A stretch of DNA of 64,000 bases from positions 784,775-848,774 of the forward strand of contig NZ_OY781091.1 in NCBI RefSeq assembly GCF_963676275.1, read 5' to 3'. This document shows, one piece after another, positions 27,200-36,187 of this stretch. Position 1 is the first letter of the stretch. Each line of letters starts with the position of its first letter. The DNA comes from an uncultured Cohaesibacter sp. (lineage in GTDB: Bacteria; Pseudomonadota; Alphaproteobacteria; Rhizobiales; Cohaesibacteraceae). The notes under the pieces were generated by a model that worked only from the letters and a program-made list of their open reading frames with translations, made no database searches and was not told where the DNA came from. A program made the translations under genes and the position numbers.

Positions 27200-28495
27200 T
27201 CAGACTATGACATCCATGGCTTTTTGTTTGCCGACCCTGAAGACGCGCTTGTAGCGCTCGATTTCTTCGGCCGGTCCCATCGCCTTGTTGGGATTGTCCG
27301 AAAGCTTCACCGTTGGCCGGCCATTGGCAGAAACCGCCTTGCAGACCAGCGAGAAGGGCGAGAGCGCGTCATCGGTCACCAGACCCCTGAAATCATTGGT
27401 CAGCAACGTGCCCCAGCCAAAGGAAACCCGCACCCGCTCATGGAATTTCTTGTAGAGGCTGCCGATCTGGTCCACATCCAGACCATCGGAAAAGATGATC
27501 AGTTTTTCGCGCGGATCCTCGCCGCGATCCTTCCACCACTGGATGGCTGTTTCTGCGGCTTCTTCGGGCTGGCCACTATCCACGCGGATCCCCGTCCAGC
27601 TCGTCAGCCAGTCCGGCGCGCGCTCGAGAAAGCCCGCAGAGCCGAAGGTGTCCGGCAGAATGACGCGCAGATTGCCGTCATGTTCGCGCTGCCAGTCTTC
27701 CAGAACCCGATAGGGGGCATAGGCCAGTTCTTCGTCATTCTCGGCCAGAGCGGAATAGACCATCGGCAATTCATGGGCATTGGTGCCGATCGCCTCCATC
27801 TCGCGCCGCATGGCGATCAGACAGTTCGATGTGCCGATGAAATTGTTGCCCAATCCCTCCTGCATGGCCTGAACGCACCAGTCCTGCCAGAGGAAGGAAT
27901 GGCGACGGCGGGTGCCGAAATCGGCCACCACCACATCACCAATGGCACGCAGGGTCTCCACTTTCTCCCACAGGCGGGTCATGGCGCGGGCATAGAGAAT
28001 TTGCAGCTCAAAGCGCTTCATCTTGTGCAACACAGCCCGCGACCGAAGCTCCATGATGACAGACAGCGCCGGGATCTCCCACAGCATCACCGCAGGCCAT
28101 GGCCCCTCGAAGGTTAGCTCATACTGATCCCCCACCCGATGGAGATGATAGGGCGGCAGGGTAAGATTCTCGAACCATTCCATAAAGTCGGAATGAAACA
28201 TCGAGCGCTTGCCATAAAACATGTTGCCGCGCAGCCATGTGCTCTCGCCGCGGGAGAGTTTCAACCCGCGAATATAATCGAGCTGGGCGCGCAGTTCGTC
28301 TTCATCTATCAGCTTGGCAAGGGGAACAGATTTTGACCGGTTGATCAGGCTAAACTCGACATGCACATCGGGCTTGTTGTGAAAAACCGACTGAGCCATC
28401 AACAATTTGTAGAAATCGGTGTCGATCAGCGAGCGGACGATTGGGTCGATTTTCCAGCGGTGACTATATACGCGAGATGCAAGATCGATGGTCAT
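27200..28495 (-). CDS. pncB: Nicotinate phosphoribosyltransferase
   Basis: A 431-residue enzyme that joins nicotinate to PRPP to give nicotinate mononucleotide in NAD salvage. It begins with the typical IDTDFYKLLMAQ segment (about residues 23-34). Downstream are DFGTRRRHSFLWQ, containing the conserved His region, GTSNCLIAMR, and FSDGLDVDQI near the phosphate site. Length fits bacterial PncB (about 400-435). AGGA precedes the ATG. It lies 91 bp after pncA on the same strand, so nicotinamide deamidation and nicotinate use are encoded together. Confidence 0.95.
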   Translation of the reverse strand: MTIDLASRVYSHRWKIDPIVRSLIDTDFYKLLMAQSVFHNKPDVHVEFSLINRSKSVPLAKLIDEDELRAQLDYIRGLKLSRGESTWLRGNMFYGKRSMFHSDFMEWFENLTLPPYHLHRVGDQYELTFEGPWPAVMLWEIPALSVIMELRSRAVLHKMKRFELQILYARAMTRLWEKVETLRAIGDVVVADFGTRRRHSFLWQDWCVQAMQEGLGNNFIGTSNCLIAMRREMEAIGTNAHELPMVYSALAENDEELAYAPYRVLEDWQREHDGNLRVILPDTFGSAGFLERAPDWLTSWTGIRVDSGQPEEAAETAIQWWKDRGEDPREKLIIFSDGLDVDQIGSLYKKFHERVRVSFGWGTLLTNDFRGLVTDDALSPFSLVCKAVSANGRPTVKLSDNPNKAMGPAEEIERYKRVFRVGKQKAMDVIV

Positions 28496-28586
28496 GATCT
28501 ATCCTGAAATGAACAAACAAGGCACGAGGCTGGACCCGCAGGGACGCCATTGCAAGTGCAATCTTTGTGCAATATGGGCATAAGGC

Positions 28587-29201
28587 CTAGTGGCCGAGAA
28601 TATGAATATCATGGGCCCGCATATCGTCGAGCGCTTCTGCGAGCGAACCATTGAGGTCAATGGCCCGGCAGGCGGAAAGATCAACCGATACGTCAAACCC
28701 GAGCTTGGCGGCGTCCACTGCCGAATAGCGCACGCAGAAATCCGTCGCAAGTCCTACAAAAAGCAGGGAAACGACGCCCTTGTCGCGCAAATAGCCTTCC
28801 AGACCGGTTGCCGTATGGTGATCATTCTCGAAAAAGGCGGAGTAGCTGTCGATTTGGCGGTTGCTGCCCTTGCGCAGGATCAGGTCTGCCCGATCCGTCT
28901 CAAGTGCGCCATGAAAGGCCGCGCCTTGCGAGCCTTGCACGCAATGGTCGGGCCAGAGCACCTGATCACCATAGGGCATCTGCACCATGTCATAGGCGAC
29001 CTTGCCCGGATGGCTGCTTGCAAAGGAGCTATGATCGGCCGGGTGCCAGTCCTGCGTCAGGATGATGCGCGAGTAGGATTGCTGCATCATGTTGATCCTT
29101 GCGATGATGTCATCCCCTCCGGGAACCGCCAGCGCACCGCCGGGGCAGAAATCATTCTGAACATCGATAATGACAAGGGCGTTATGTTGCGAGCGTTCCA
29201 T
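28587..29201 (-). CDS. pncA: Nicotinamidase
   Basis: A 204-residue isochorismatase-fold hydrolase that turns nicotinamide into nicotinate. The catalytic Asp is in LVIIDVQNDFCPGGAL (about residue 13), metal ligands are in TQDWHPADHSSFASSH (Asp, His, His), Lys is in LRKGSN, and the nucleophile Cys is in LATDFCVRYSAVDA (about residue 158). All PncA active-site residues are present. GGAAG lies 8 nt before the ATG. It is upstream of pncB; together they complete the nicotinamide branch of NAD salvage. Confidence 0.95.
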   Translation of the reverse strand: MERSQHNALVIIDVQNDFCPGGALAVPGGDDIIARINMMQQSYSRIILTQDWHPADHSSFASSHPGKVAYDMVQMPYGDQVLWPDHCVQGSQGAAFHGALETDRADLILRKGSNRQIDSYSAFFENDHHTATGLEGYLRDKGVVSLLFVGLATDFCVRYSAVDAAKLGFDVSVDLSACRAIDLNGSLAEALDDMRAHDIHILGH

Positions 29202-29334
29202 GATGGCATCTTCCCTTAATATAGTACCGCAATGGTGCGAATGAGGGCTAATAAATCAAAGAACAGGCCGTTGCGCCAGATGCTGTTGGAAAGAATTGGA
29301 AAAAATGCCTTGTTGCAGGCATCGAACGGGCATG

Positions 29335-29362
29335 AAAAAAGGCCGGAGCGATCCGGCCTTTT
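29335..29362 (-). terminator. Rho-independent terminator after the cytochrome c gene
   Basis: AAAAGGCCGGA and TCCGGCCTTTT form an 11-bp perfect stem with a GCGA-type tetraloop; read leftward, a T run (TTTTTT) follows. It lies about 100 bp after the cytochrome c stop and ahead of pncA, so it separates the two units. Confidence 0.9.
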
Positions 29363-29458
29363 GGCTATTTCAAACTGATCTTGTGCCCGATGAGGCGTGA
29401 CAGAAGCTGCCGATGCCTGACCTGAGTAGAACAGGCCAGACCAGAACAGACCAGACGA

Positions 29459-29977
29459 TTATTTCAGTGTCTGCAGATAGCCGATCAGGTTGGCGCGATC
29501 TTCAGCCTTGCTGAGACCGGCAAAGGCCATGGCAGTGCCCGGAACCAGATCCTTCGGCTTGGTCAGATATTTGTTGAGCGTTTCTGCGTCCCACACCTTG
29601 CCTTCTGAGAAGGCATGCATGGCGTCGGAATATTTGAACTCGCCAACCGAAGCAATGGCGCGATCAAAGACACCAAACAGGTGCGGCCCTGTCTTGTTGG
29701 CCATGTCAGCGTCGAAGGTGTGGCAAGCGGCGCATTTCTTGGCCACGCGCTCACCCTTGCCTGCATCTGCGGCAGCCAGCAGGGTGGCAAAATCCACTTC
29801 CGGTTCAGCCTCCTTGGCGGCGCCGTCACCGGATGCATCGGCAACTTCGATGATGTAGCCGGGTTGTTCCGGAGCGTGATCACTGAAGATGTAGCCCGTT
29901 GCCATCCCTGTAACCATGACAAAAATAAGGGCCATCAAAATAGCGCCAACTATTTTGTTGAATTCGAAAAAGTTCAT
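29459..29977 (-). CDS. cycM: Membrane-anchored cytochrome c (CycM type)
   Basis: A 172-residue class I c-type cytochrome. An uncleaved N-terminal helix (about residues 10-31) anchors it on the periplasmic side. An Ala/Glu-rich linker leads to the heme motif KKCAACHTF (about residues 80-88); the axial Met is in VPGTAMAFAG. CycM-type cytochromes carry electrons from the bc1 complex to the aa3 oxidase in alphaproteobacteria. AAGGA precedes the ATG. It is divergent from pheA and has its own terminator. Confidence 0.92.
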   Translation of the reverse strand: MNFFEFNKIVGAILMALIFVMVTGMATGYIFSDHAPEQPGYIIEVADASGDGAAKEAEPEVDFATLLAAADAGKGERVAKKCAACHTFDADMANKTGPHLFGVFDRAIASVGEFKYSDAMHAFSEGKVWDAETLNKYLTKPKDLVPGTAMAFAGLSKAEDRANLIGYLQTLK

Positions 29978-30355
29978 AGGTCCTTGCTCCCGGTCTTTGA
30001 AGGACGAAACAGAATACCTAGGTTGGTCCTAAGCTTTGAGCGGTAATTCTTTCTGCGGAAACTACTAGCTTTTCCTGATGAATGTCCATAGGAATAGCGG
30101 CTAACATTGCTCGACTTTCGCCATAGACCGGGCCCTTTTCAACAACATAAGGAAGAATCCTTATATTCTCGAATGGGTTGGCTGCCAGACATCATCGGGA
30201 CGCCCCGATTTCTGGCATTCTGATGCCTGTTGGCAGGCGATATCGCAAGCCCGGCAGCAAAAGGAGCGTGACATATCCTTTCTCAAAGCGTAAGCAGTCA
30301 GAATGAGTAGCATTTCCAGTTGAAGGGGCACGGGGGTGCCCGGTAAGGAGCCATT
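29978..30355. other. Divergent promoter region between cytochrome c and pheA
   Basis: 378 bp without a gene. It should hold the leftward cytochrome c promoter and the rightward pheA promoter. AAGGAG at about 30344-30349 is the pheA ribosome site. No specific operator was recognised. Confidence 0.5.
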
Positions 30356-31243
30356 ATGATCGCCAAGAAAGTCGTTTTTCAGGGGGAACCCGGTGCCAAC
30401 TCGCACACCGCCTGCAATAATGTATTTCCCGATGCAGAGGCGGTTCCAATGGCAACCTTTGAAGACTGCTTCAATGCCGTTCAGAATGATGAGGCGGATC
30501 TGGCCATGATCCCGATCGAAAATTCGGTTGCCGGGCGCGTGGCCGATATCCATCATCTGATGCCGACCTCCGACCTGCATATCATCGGGGAATATTTCCT
30601 GCCCATCCATCATCAGTTGCTGGGTTTGCGCGGTGCACGACTGGAAGATGTCACCTCGGTCCAGAGCCACATCATGGCGCTGGGGCAATGTCGCAAGATC
30701 ATTCGCGATCGCAAGCTGAAGGCGATCGTCGGGGCCGACACGGCGGGCTCGGCCCACCAGATTTCCAATCAGGGCGATAAGACAAAAGCCGCGATTGCTT
30801 CCGAACTGGCCGCCGAAATCTATGATCTGGATATTCTGAAGGCGGATATCGAGGATGAGGATCACAACACCACCCGCTTTATCATCCTGTCGAAATATCC
30901 CATTCGTGCAGACAGGAACAATCCGTTGGTGGTCACCACATTCGTCTTCCGTGTGCGCAACGTGCCTGCCGCTCTCTACAAGGCGCTGGGTGGTTTTGCC
31001 ACCAACGGCGTCAACATGACCAAGCTGGAGAGCTATCAGACGGGTGGAAAATTCTTCGCAACCCAATTCTATGCGGATATCGAGGGCCATCCGGACGATA
31101 CCGGCGTCAGACTGGCGCTTGAGGAATTGCGTTTCTTCTCAGCCGAGTTGAAAATTCTCGGAATCTATCCGGCGCATGAATATCGCAGACGCAATCACGA
31201 GCCCGAAGCAAACCGAGATCTGAGACCCAGTCCGGATCTTTGA
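30356..31243 (+). CDS. pheA: Prephenate dehydratase
   Basis: A 295-residue stand-alone prephenate dehydratase, converting prephenate to phenylpyruvate in phenylalanine synthesis. The catalytic domain (about residues 5-185) shows VVFQGEPGANSH, MIPIENSVAGRVADIHHL and the Thr-Arg-Phe active-site motif in DHNTTRFIILS. A C-terminal ACT domain (about 200-275, NVPAALYKALGGFATNGVNMTKLES) would bind phenylalanine for feedback control. No chorismate mutase domain is fused. AAGGAG lies just before the ATG. It is monocistronic as far as can be seen. Confidence 0.95.
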   Translation: MIAKKVVFQGEPGANSHTACNNVFPDAEAVPMATFEDCFNAVQNDEADLAMIPIENSVAGRVADIHHLMPTSDLHIIGEYFLPIHHQLLGLRGARLEDVTSVQSHIMALGQCRKIIRDRKLKAIVGADTAGSAHQISNQGDKTKAAIASELAAEIYDLDILKADIEDEDHNTTRFIILSKYPIRADRNNPLVVTTFVFRVRNVPAALYKALGGFATNGVNMTKLESYQTGGKFFATQFYADIEGHPDDTGVRLALEELRFFSAELKILGIYPAHEYRRRNHEPEANRDLRPSPDL

Positions 31244-31963
31244 AAGGGTGAACACTGCCAGAGCCAGATGCCATCCGCTGCGGCTCTGCGGTGAGAATGG
31301 ATCAACGAGAAGGGCATGCTCGACGGGTGTGCCCTTATTCATGTCGAAAATCATGTCTGGCAGAGAGAAGCAAACGGGCTTCAGTACCGCGTCAGCGGTA
31401 CCTGTTCGCGATGGTTTTTCGGTGATTGTGTGAAAATGGCATGAATACTTATTGTTGAAAATATCAAGGATATTTACCTGTCTGAGTATTCATGAGCATA
31501 TTCTATGCATATTTTTATATTGTTGTGATTTGTGATTGTATTGTCATTTGCGACGAATGGAAGCTGAGCCAAAGTTATGGCCTCGGAATATCGCGGCTTT
31601 CGATGTGCCGATTGGGTCATTATGAAATCGGATGCGCGAAAAGTGTCGATAAAACAACCTTGAGTTATTATTTAATTGTAAAGATTGGCAGTGTTGATGA
31701 AAGCCCGGCGCGACAGAAATCGGCCGTCATGACCTTCTTTCGAAATTATTCAACCAATGGAATATGTTGATATTATTTTCTAACAATAATAGTATATTTA
31801 AGAGTTGTTGACCTTATTTTGGGCGGAATTGATCTTAAAACGAGTATGTTTAGTAAATGCAAACTTAAAAATTGCCGTAGTGAAGTCAAAATAAGTAACA
31901 AAACAATATAGAAAATTACACTCACTCTTTTTCAACTTTTTATTCCTATTTTACTTCGGTGAT
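31244..31963. other. 720-bp intergenic stretch, AT-rich in its second half
   Basis: No convincing gene. Two hairpins near the pheA end may close its transcript: AAGGGCA/TGCCCTT at 31310-31336 and GTACCGC-GTCA-GCGGTAC at 31384-31401, neither with a strong T run. From about 31430 to 31960 the DNA is clearly AT-rich. An open frame at 31492-31770 has no family resemblance or good ribosome site and was not accepted. The region probably holds the promoter of the c-di-GMP gene. Confidence 0.55.
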
Positions 31964-34678
31964 ATGAAACCGAGGCATAACAGGTTGAATAGAATTCGCA
32001 AATTCAGGTGGCTGAAGAATTGGGCTTATATCAAAAAGCACATTTGGAATGTTGCTAATGTACCTACGATTACAGCGACCATTGTCATTATTGCGGTGAC
32101 ATTGATTGCTGAACATATTAGTGGTGCAGCCTATATCGAGAAGGCCAGATCTGACCTGCATAACAAGGCAACTCAGGTTGCTCTGTCATTGCATGGGGCG
32201 GTTATTGCCAATCTGGAATCCGGCCGCGGTATGGCACATGTCGTCTCCACCGAACCGGACATGGATACCGAGCGATTCAACCAACTCTCCAAGAAGATTT
32301 TTCATCGCTTTTCCTCGATGACGAGTATCGCGCTCGCCCCGGATCTCATCATCGAGAAAGTCTACCCCTCCGAGATTTTTTCTGATGCCATCGGTCTGGA
32401 TTACCACAAGACCCCGACGCAATATCCCCTGATTGAGGAAGCCAGGCGTGATGAGCATGTGGTGATATCAAGCCCTGTAATATTGCTGGATGGTGATCAG
32501 GGTATTCTCATCCATTATCCTGTTTTTGTTGATGATGCAGAAAAGGGGCGCACTTTTTGGGGTGTCGTAACATCTGTTTTTGCGATGCAGCGCTTTTACA
32601 AATTCTCCGGTATTGAGGGCGAGAATGATGATGTCCTCTATGCGCTCTATAATCTTGACGAGGCGCGCAATACGGCTGAACAATTCTATGGGCCAGATAC
32701 CATCAACGAGATGGACCCGGTTACAGTCACCATCGATTTTCGCGTCGATAAATGGGAATTGCATGCGGTGCCCAAAGAGGGCTGGATCGTTCCGCCTTCC
32801 ATCTATTGGGGCATTCGGTTCATTGCTCTGGTCGCTTTCCTGTTGGTTGTTGTGCCTATGGCTGTGGTTGCCAAGCTGTCGCGCGAGCGCATGGCCCATC
32901 TGGATGCGCATCTGGAGAGCCAGAGAGAATTGAACCGTGTTTCCAAGCGCCTTGAGCTTGCTGTGGATTCTCTCAAGCTGGGTGTTTGGGAATATGATCC
33001 GGTACCGGGGCTCTATAGCTGGGATCAGCAAACACGGGACATTTATGGCGTCGACGCTGATTACGATATCAATGACCATTCGTGGAAAGAACGCATCTTC
33101 CCGGAAGATAGGCATCGCATTTTCGAAGAAGGCCCCGAGATCATCAAGAAGGAAGGGCGATATTGCACCGACTATCGTTTGATGCTGCCTGATGGTTCGG
33201 TCAAGACTGTGCGCGTGACTGCGTTCAGTTGGGTCAATGAAGATGGCGAAATGCGCTATCTCGGTGTCAATTGGGACATCACCCAGCATGTTGCCCGTGA
33301 AGAAGCCCTCAAGCAGGCGCGCGAGGAAAGCGAGCAACGCTATATCGAGCTGAACAATGTCAAGACACGTATCGAATATAATGCCCTGCATGACTTCCTG
33401 ACCGGGCTTCCCAACCGTCGCTATATCTATGAGTTTCTGGAGGGTGAGCATGAGCCTAAATGGCCGCTTGCCTCTCCCGCCAACAGCTGGCTCTTGAAGA
33501 TCGATCTTGATGGCTTCAAGGAGGTCAATGACAGCTTCGGCCATGCGACCGGCGACGCCATGCTGGTCAAGGTTTCAAATCTGCTTAAGTCGCTGCAACA
33601 GGAGGGAGAATTCATCGCTCGTGTTGGCGGGGATGAGTTTGTCATGCTGTGCTCGAGCGAGCAAAACAGCCGCAGACCGCAGGAGCTTGCGGAGAGTTTC
33701 ATTACGGCACTCGATGAGCCCTTGATTCACAATGGACTGATCTGCCGTCTGGGGGCCAGTATCGGCGTTTCAAACTGGCATGATGCGCAAGGCAATCTGG
33801 ACAGGCTGCGCACCAACGCGGATCTGGCGCTCTATCAGTCAAAACAGAACGGCAAGGGCTGCTTCACCTTCTTCAGCCAGCCTTTGTTCCAGCGCGCCAC
33901 TGAAAAGCGGCGTCTGGCAGACGACTTGCTGCGCGGTATCGAAAATCGCGAATTCATAGCCCATTATCAGGGGCAATATAAGGCCGATAGCCACCAGTTG
34001 GCTGGGGCCGAGGCGCTTGCCCGCTGGCTGCATCCCGAGCGTGGTCTGGTTTTCCCGGATCAGTTTATCGAACTTGCCGACGGTCTGGGTGTGACCGCCG
34101 AAATCGATCTGATGATCATGGAGCATGCAATCGAGACACAGAAAATCTGGGCGGAGAAGGGCCTTGAGATCGATCGCGTGTCTGTCAACGTGTCTGCCAA
34201 GCGCCTGAGTGACCGCGAATTGCTGCCAAGCCTCAAGGCACTTGATTTCAATCCCAAGCGTGTGACATTCGAATTGATCGAATCCACCTTCCTTGATCGC
34301 AGCGCACCTCAGGTGGCATCCAATATCTGTGACTTAAGGGAAATGGGAATCGAGATCGAAATTGACGATTTCGGCACCGCCTATGCGTCCATTGTCAGCC
34401 TGACGCATCTGTTGCCGAACAAGCTGAAGATTGACCGTGAGTTGGTCTTCCCCGTTACCACCAGCGAAGATCAGCGCGAACTGGTGCATTCGATCATCCA
34501 TATCGGTCGAACCCTAGGTATCGGCGTCGTTGCCGAAGGGGTTGAATCGATGGAGCATGCCGAATTCCTGCGCATCATGGGCGCGGATCTGCTACAGGGA
34601 TATGCTTTCAGCAAGCCGATGTCGCGCGAGAGATTCTTCAACCATCACATCAAGCAACACAGGATCAATGTGGCCTGA
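31964..34678 (+). CDS. CHASE-PAS-GGDEF-EAL cyclic di-GMP enzyme
   Basis: A 904-residue membrane sensor. It has one helix near residues 33-50, a periplasmic CHASE domain (about 75-260), a second helix (about 285-305), a PAS domain (about 325-445), a GGDEF domain (about 465-620) and an EAL domain (about 640-890). The GGDEF active site is intact (ARVGGDEFVML). EAL residues are present (AGAEALARW and EIDDFGTAYASI). It could both make and break cyclic di-GMP. The RxxD inhibitory site expected just before GGDEF is not seen (LQQE instead). The periplasmic signal is unknown. The Shine-Dalgarno is weak and upstream DNA is AT-rich. Confidence 0.92.
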   Translation: MKPRHNRLNRIRKFRWLKNWAYIKKHIWNVANVPTITATIVIIAVTLIAEHISGAAYIEKARSDLHNKATQVALSLHGAVIANLESGRGMAHVVSTEPDMDTERFNQLSKKIFHRFSSMTSIALAPDLIIEKVYPSEIFSDAIGLDYHKTPTQYPLIEEARRDEHVVISSPVILLDGDQGILIHYPVFVDDAEKGRTFWGVVTSVFAMQRFYKFSGIEGENDDVLYALYNLDEARNTAEQFYGPDTINEMDPVTVTIDFRVDKWELHAVPKEGWIVPPSIYWGIRFIALVAFLLVVVPMAVVAKLSRERMAHLDAHLESQRELNRVSKRLELAVDSLKLGVWEYDPVPGLYSWDQQTRDIYGVDADYDINDHSWKERIFPEDRHRIFEEGPEIIKKEGRYCTDYRLMLPDGSVKTVRVTAFSWVNEDGEMRYLGVNWDITQHVAREEALKQAREESEQRYIELNNVKTRIEYNALHDFLTGLPNRRYIYEFLEGEHEPKWPLASPANSWLLKIDLDGFKEVNDSFGHATGDAMLVKVSNLLKSLQQEGEFIARVGGDEFVMLCSSEQNSRRPQELAESFITALDEPLIHNGLICRLGASIGVSNWHDAQGNLDRLRTNADLALYQSKQNGKGCFTFFSQPLFQRATEKRRLADDLLRGIENREFIAHYQGQYKADSHQLAGAEALARWLHPERGLVFPDQFIELADGLGVTAEIDLMIMEHAIETQKIWAEKGLEIDRVSVNVSAKRLSDRELLPSLKALDFNPKRVTFELIESTFLDRSAPQVASNICDLREMGIEIEIDDFGTAYASIVSLTHLLPNKLKIDRELVFPVTTSEDQRELVHSIIHIGRTLGIGVVAEGVESMEHAEFLRIMGADLLQGYAFSKPMSRERFFNHHIKQHRINVA

Positions 34679-34726
34679 CGGAATGGCGGCCCGAAGCGGC
34701 CCAGCCAATGTTAGTTAGCCAATTTT

Positions 34727-34747
34727 AGCGGGCAACGTTAGCCCGCT
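34727..34747. other. Hairpin between convergent genes
   Basis: AGCGGGC and GCCCGCT pair around a 7-nt loop, about 50 bp after the c-di-GMP gene. There is an AATTTT run before it rather than a T run after it on the plus strand, so it is only a weak terminator candidate. Confidence 0.35.
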
Positions 34748-34859
34748 GGTCGATGCCGGCAGGATGCTGTGAGAAAAGAAGAATGGGATCATCGCCTGAA
34801 CCCATTCCTCTCTTACGGGGACTTGCCCGGAAACCTGACCATTTCCTGAGGAACAGTCG

Positions 34860-34877
34860 CAAGGCGCATGCGCCTTG
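34860..34877. repeat. Perfect 18-bp palindrome
   Basis: CAAGGCGCATGCGCCTTG is its own reverse complement. It lies between the convergent c-di-GMP enzyme and metallohydrolase genes. It has no T run on either side, so it is not an obvious terminator. Confidence 0.6.
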
Positions 34878-34967
34878 AGGGTGATGGTACGGCTAGGTGA
34901 CGATGTTGTGCGGGGCTCTTTGTGGGGCTGTGAGCCAACTGCAAGCGAGCCGCGCAAGATGCTTTTC

Positions 34968-35891
34968 TCAGCCCATCAACTGATAGCTGACCGGCACAAA
35001 GCGAAAACCATCCATTCGCGTTTCCACGAAACCGGCGGCCGGAAACGGCATGTGATATCCGATCAGCGGAATGCGATCTGTTGCCACCATGTCCAGAACC
35101 CTGCGGCGGCTTTGCACAGCCATCGCCTTGTCCATGTCATATTTGACTTCCCAGTCGGGATAGGCCAGAGACCAGACATAATGGTTGGCCAGATCGGCCA
35201 TCAGCAGCAATTGCTTGCCCATGCTCTCCAGCATGAAGGTCATGTGGCCGGGTGTATGGCCAAAGGCCGCCATGGCGGTAACGCCCGGCACCACGCTGTC
35301 TCCATCCTTTAAAAAGCGCATCTTCTCGGCGAGCGGTTTGACATTCTTCTCAAAGCCCTCATTGCCTGCCTTTGACCAGTGATCATATTCGGCCTCGCCG
35401 GTGAGATAGGCTGCATTGGCAAAGGTCGGACCGCCATCAGCCATCAGTCCCCCGATATGATCTCCATGCATATGGGTGATCACCACATGGGTTATGTCTT
35501 CGGGCTTGTGGCCAGCTTCGGCCAGCGCCGCGCTGATGCCCTGCGCATTGAGGCCCGTATCGAACAGGATGAGAGCGCTGCCCGCGCGCACCAGTGTCGG
35601 GGTGAAATAAATTTGCGCCATGTCTGTGCCGATGAAATTTTCAGCGCTGACCTTAGCGAAAACGTCATCGGACACATTGATGCCGAAAATACCGTGCGGA
35701 TTGTCTCTGGGCGCCGAACCGGCCAGCAAAGTAATGATGTCCATCTCGCCCAGCTTGAAACCACGGGCCTTGGCCATGGGAAGGGCAGGGGCCATCTTGT
35801 CCTGCGCTAGGGTTGTCTTTGGTGTAAGCATAAGGCCAGCCGCTCCTGCTGCGCTGATCATCGCCATTCGGCGATTAATCGAAAAGGTCAT
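34968..35891 (-). CDS. Exported metallo-beta-lactamase-fold hydrolase
   Basis: A 307-residue MBL-fold protein. The N-terminus NRRMAMISAAGAAGLML with two arginines, ending at TTLAQ, resembles a Tat signal. The zinc motif THMHGDHIGG is at about residues 139-148, with further ligands His (FGHTPGHM), Asp (LMADLANH) and His (LIGYHMPF). The layout is that of the lactonase/hydrolase-type MBL group rather than true beta-lactamases; the substrate is unknown. The frame runs to 35933, but ATG 35891 has GGGAG at about 8 nt. It is divergent from the acyltransferase gene. Confidence 0.87.
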   Translation of the reverse strand: MTFSINRRMAMISAAGAAGLMLTPKTTLAQDKMAPALPMAKARGFKLGEMDIITLLAGSAPRDNPHGIFGINVSDDVFAKVSAENFIGTDMAQIYFTPTLVRAGSALILFDTGLNAQGISAALAEAGHKPEDITHVVITHMHGDHIGGLMADGGPTFANAAYLTGEAEYDHWSKAGNEGFEKNVKPLAEKMRFLKDGDSVVPGVTAMAAFGHTPGHMTFMLESMGKQLLLMADLANHYVWSLAYPDWEVKYDMDKAMAVQSRRRVLDMVATDRIPLIGYHMPFPAAGFVETRMDGFRFVPVSYQLMG

Positions 35892-36187
35892 AATGTATCT
35901 CCCCCTGTCACCAGACGAAAGCTGATTGTCCATTCGAAAAGCACTTGCCGAGGGATGGTAGAGGAAGGACGCAAATCAGGCGAAACACTATCCTGTGATG
36001 AAATCGTGTTCAGCCGGTTGCGACGCTCACGCAATGGGGCTTTTTGTCTCATTGTTTCTGGCTTTAACGGGATCTCAATCGATATGAATTATTCGGTAGG
36101 ACATGGCTATAAACCCATATCGCCATGTCGACCGGAGCGAGCAGATACCGGCCGGATATCAGGTAAAACAATCGGCAGGAGCGGGAA

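Noticed and set aside
29978-30355. Expected kdsB gene between the cytochrome c and pheA genes
   Set aside because: In some rhizobia kdsB lies here, but no frame in this 378-bp gap encodes it; its absence is not a defect because it may lie elsewhere.
31492-31770. Open frame of 92 codons in the AT-rich gap after pheA
   Set aside because: No ribosome site, no recognisable motif, odd composition for this genome and mixed hydrophobic/cysteine content; treated as chance.
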